Assembly (NCBI GenBank): GCA_964546955.1
Contig: CAZJLP010000027.1
Location: 1 to 64,000 of the forward strand
Reading direction: 5' to 3'
Length of the DNA stretch: 64,000 nucleotides
Source of the DNA: CAZJLP01 sp964546955
Lineage (GTDB): Bacteria; Verrucomicrobiota; Verrucomicrobiia; Opitutales; Opitutaceae
How positions within the stretch are numbered: position 1 is the first letter of the stretch; every line of letters starts with the position of its first letter. Made by a program: the position numbers and the translations under genes. Positions 62,695 to 64,000 of the stretch are shown one piece after another. The notes beneath the pieces were generated by a model. That model was not told where the DNA came from and made no database searches. It worked only from the letters and a program-made list of their open reading frames with translations.

Positions 62695-62710
62695 GGGGTC
62701 AAACCGTGAA
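62693..62710. repeat. AAGGGGTCAAACCGTGAA motif copy
   Basis: This is an exact copy of the consensus, followed by TCTTTAAATGCCGCGCGG. It terminates the truncated secreted-protein gene and lies 48 bases before copy 2 of the 170-bp repeat. The remaining sequence of 62355-62902 shows no other gene. Confidence 0.85.
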
Positions 62711-62757
62711 TCTTTAAATGCCGCGCGGGCCACCCCGAGGCCCCCGGACGGGTCGAA

Positions 62758-62929
62758 CTTTGCAGTTTGTATTCGTGCGTCTCCAGCATCGGACATTTAA
62801 CCAGACCAGATGTCGCGAAGGTCCAGATGGCCGTAGAGGAACCGTGGGTAAACAGACGCGCTTGACCACGCCGTCTGTACAGCCCCTGGAGACAGGGTAT
62901 CCTCACGAACGCACCACGACGGGAGTGGG
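62758..62929. repeat. 170-bp direct repeat, copy 2
   Basis: Counterpart of 60949-61118. Its right end overlaps the last codons of the leftward ATP-grasp gene (PTPVVVRS), so the natural C-terminus of that gene may have been replaced. Confidence 0.85.
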
Positions 62930-64000
62930 TGCGTCTGTCTGGGATGGACGGGATGCCGACGGAAGCGGCCTGCGGCTTAGGGCTAGCGAAAGGGTCTCGC
63001 GGTACGTGAGCGGCTGGGCGCCGCGGGCGCGGTTTTCGGCGGCGATGGCGAAGGCCAGCTGCCATTGCCGGCACAGGGTACGCCAGCCGTGCCAGAGGGA
63101 GTGTTTCGGGTCGTAGATGCTCGTGGCTTCCGAGGTGAGTCCGTTCAGTTCGATCACTTTGAACTCACCGCGCTGAAACGCTTCGGCGGAGTCGGCCCGC
63201 ACGTCGTAACGGCCGAAATGAAAACCGGCGAAGGTCCGGCTGATTTCCTCGATCTGTCGGTGAAGGGCGGGAGTGAGGAGTTCCATCCCGTCGAGGAACA
63301 GCGCGCCCCGGCAGTGCGTGCCGAGCTCCGAAAGCGCCACCACTTCGTTTTTGACCGGAATCTCGTCCAGGCGCGCGAGAAATTTCCGCAGGAACATCGG
63401 GGCGAGGCAAACGGCGCGATCGTCGTTGAGGATCAGGCGCTCGAGCGTGCTGCGGCCATCCCCCCGCACCGTCACCATGCGTTTGTCGGTGATCGCGATG
63501 ATGCGGCCGGTGGGCTCCGACGGAAAACGCACGTAGAACACGCCGAACTCGACGCCCGGCACATACGCTTGGGCGATCACCGCGACCGGCTGTTCCTTCA
63601 GCGTCGCGTCGAGCGCGTCGGGTGTGCGCATAATCGAGACGCCTGCGCCGCGCTGCCCGACGTCGGGCTTGATGACGATCGGAAAGTCGAGGTGCTCCGC
63701 CGCCATGAAATCCAGTGCATGGCTCTTTCGTTGTTCGGGAGAGCCGGGAGGAATCAGGGTCCAGCGCGCGATGGCGGGCCCTGCCGCCGACAGGTTTTTG
63801 AGAATTTGACTCTTCGATTCGCCGACCAGCCCGCTGCCGTGGCCCATGCCGGGATTCACCGCGGTGGGCAGCGTCAGGCTTCGGTGGCGAAATCCCAGCC
63901 AAAGGGCGTACGCGGCGACGGGAGCGTAGAGCGCCCACATGGGCCAGAACTCCCAGCGGCTGAAACGGCGCCAGCGGCTCAGCAGCAATCGCCGTCCGCG
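62903..64000 (-). CDS. ATP-grasp ligase-like protein (D-Ala-D-Ala ligase type), 5' end off the window
   Basis: The frame is open to the right edge, with a possible TTG start at 63988. A hydrophobic N-terminus (EFWPMWALYAPVAAYALWLG) precedes an ATP-grasp core: HLDFPIVIKPDVGQRGAGVS (ATP-binding Lys), VIAQAYVPGVEFGVFYVRF, GDGRSTLERLILND, and FHFGRYDVRA...FKVIELNGL with the metal-binding Glu and Asn. It is predicted to ligate a carboxylate to an amine using ATP. The membrane-seeking N-terminus is characteristic of a little-studied subgroup. The last residues are encoded by a repeat. Confidence 0.8.
   Translation of the reverse strand, partial: RGRRLLLSRWRRFSRWEFWPMWALYAPVAAYALWLGFRHRSLTLPTAVNPGMGHGSGLVGESKSQILKNLSAAGPAIARWTLIPPGSPEQRKSHALDFMAAEHLDFPIVIKPDVGQRGAGVSIMRTPDALDATLKEQPVAVIAQAYVPGVEFGVFYVRFPSEPTGRIIAITDKRMVTVRGDGRSTLERLILNDDRAVCLAPMFLRKFLARLDEIPVKNEVVALSELGTHCRGALFLDGMELLTPALHRQIEEISRTFAGFHFGRYDVRADSAEAFQRGEFKVIELNGLTSEATSIYDPKHSLWHGWRTLCRQWQLAFAIAAENRARGAQPLTYRETLSLALSRRPLPSASRPSQTDAPTPVVVRS

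Noticed and set aside
62055..63074. 339-codon leftward frame across the repeat and lactamase tail
   Set aside because: Crosses repeat copy 2 and the motif, with Arg/Pro-rich composition; the opposite strand has a better signal-peptide frame.

Overview
The window looks like a chromosomal segment from a high-GC member of the Verrucomicrobiota, most likely close to the Opitutaceae. This rests on the gene mix: a PEP-CTERM secreted protein, very long propeller-type sensor kinases, an ECF sigma factor fused to a membrane segment and a large C-terminal region, a PadR plus ADOP-type permease pair, many secreted carbohydrate-active enzymes and esterases, and several families of intergenic palindromes. 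No rRNA, tRNA, CRISPR array or replication origin was seen. The assignment is by gene content only.

Layout. 0-9.4 kb: the N-terminus of a RedB-like protein, a TAXI-type solute-binding protein, then a polyuronate-degradation neighbourhood in which a PL6 lyase with a lectin tail and a PL7-like secreted protein flank a two-component pair. 9.4-17 kb: a second giant propeller kinase with PAS domain, a fused ECF sigma factor, a translationally coupled partner with a related C-terminal domain, and a small secreted coiled-coil protein. 17-26 kb: a run of leftward genes for secreted catabolism (GH97 glycosidase, three hydrolase-type genes, a beta-helix protein, a SAM methyltransferase, a serpin). 26-28 kb: a fasciclin gene divergent from a CarH-like B12-binding MerR regulator, with 11-bp repeats in the shared promoter region. 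28-37 kb: a PEP-CTERM protein, hydrolases, a MaoC-type protein, PadR plus ADOP permease with an inverted-repeat operator candidate, a DHFR-like protein, an esterase and a small membrane protein. 37-45 kb: a formylglycine-enzyme-like protein with an odd helical N-terminus, an M15-like peptidase, an MFS pseudogene, an esterase, a gene interrupted by one amber codon, and a CPBP protease. 45-47 kb: an asparaginase-like protein.

47-63 kb is an accessory island. It holds a decayed IS3 element, a 265-bp direct repeat, relics of small genes, and a rightward, translationally coupled cassette of four genes (50517-55417): a Rad50/SMC-like ATPase with a zinc-knuckle coiled coil, a small probable winged-helix protein, a PD-(D/E)XK nuclease with a QxxxY motif, and a DNA methyltransferase with a TSPPY motif. 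A second PD-(D/E)XK-like protein follows after a solo IS3 end. I read the cassette as a restriction or conflict system resembling ABC-three-component systems, fused in one operon with a modification enzyme. This is the best candidate for an undescribed system here. Further right are an amidase, two less GC-rich genes of unknown function, a class A beta-lactamase-like gene between two copies of a ~170-bp repeat, and an ATP-grasp enzyme running off the edge.

A second strong signal is noncoding. A motif close to AAGGGGTCAAACCGTGAA occurs about a dozen times between 36.4 and 62.7 kb, and several copies sit at the exact point where a gene breaks off. At least five other intergenic repeat families recur across the window.
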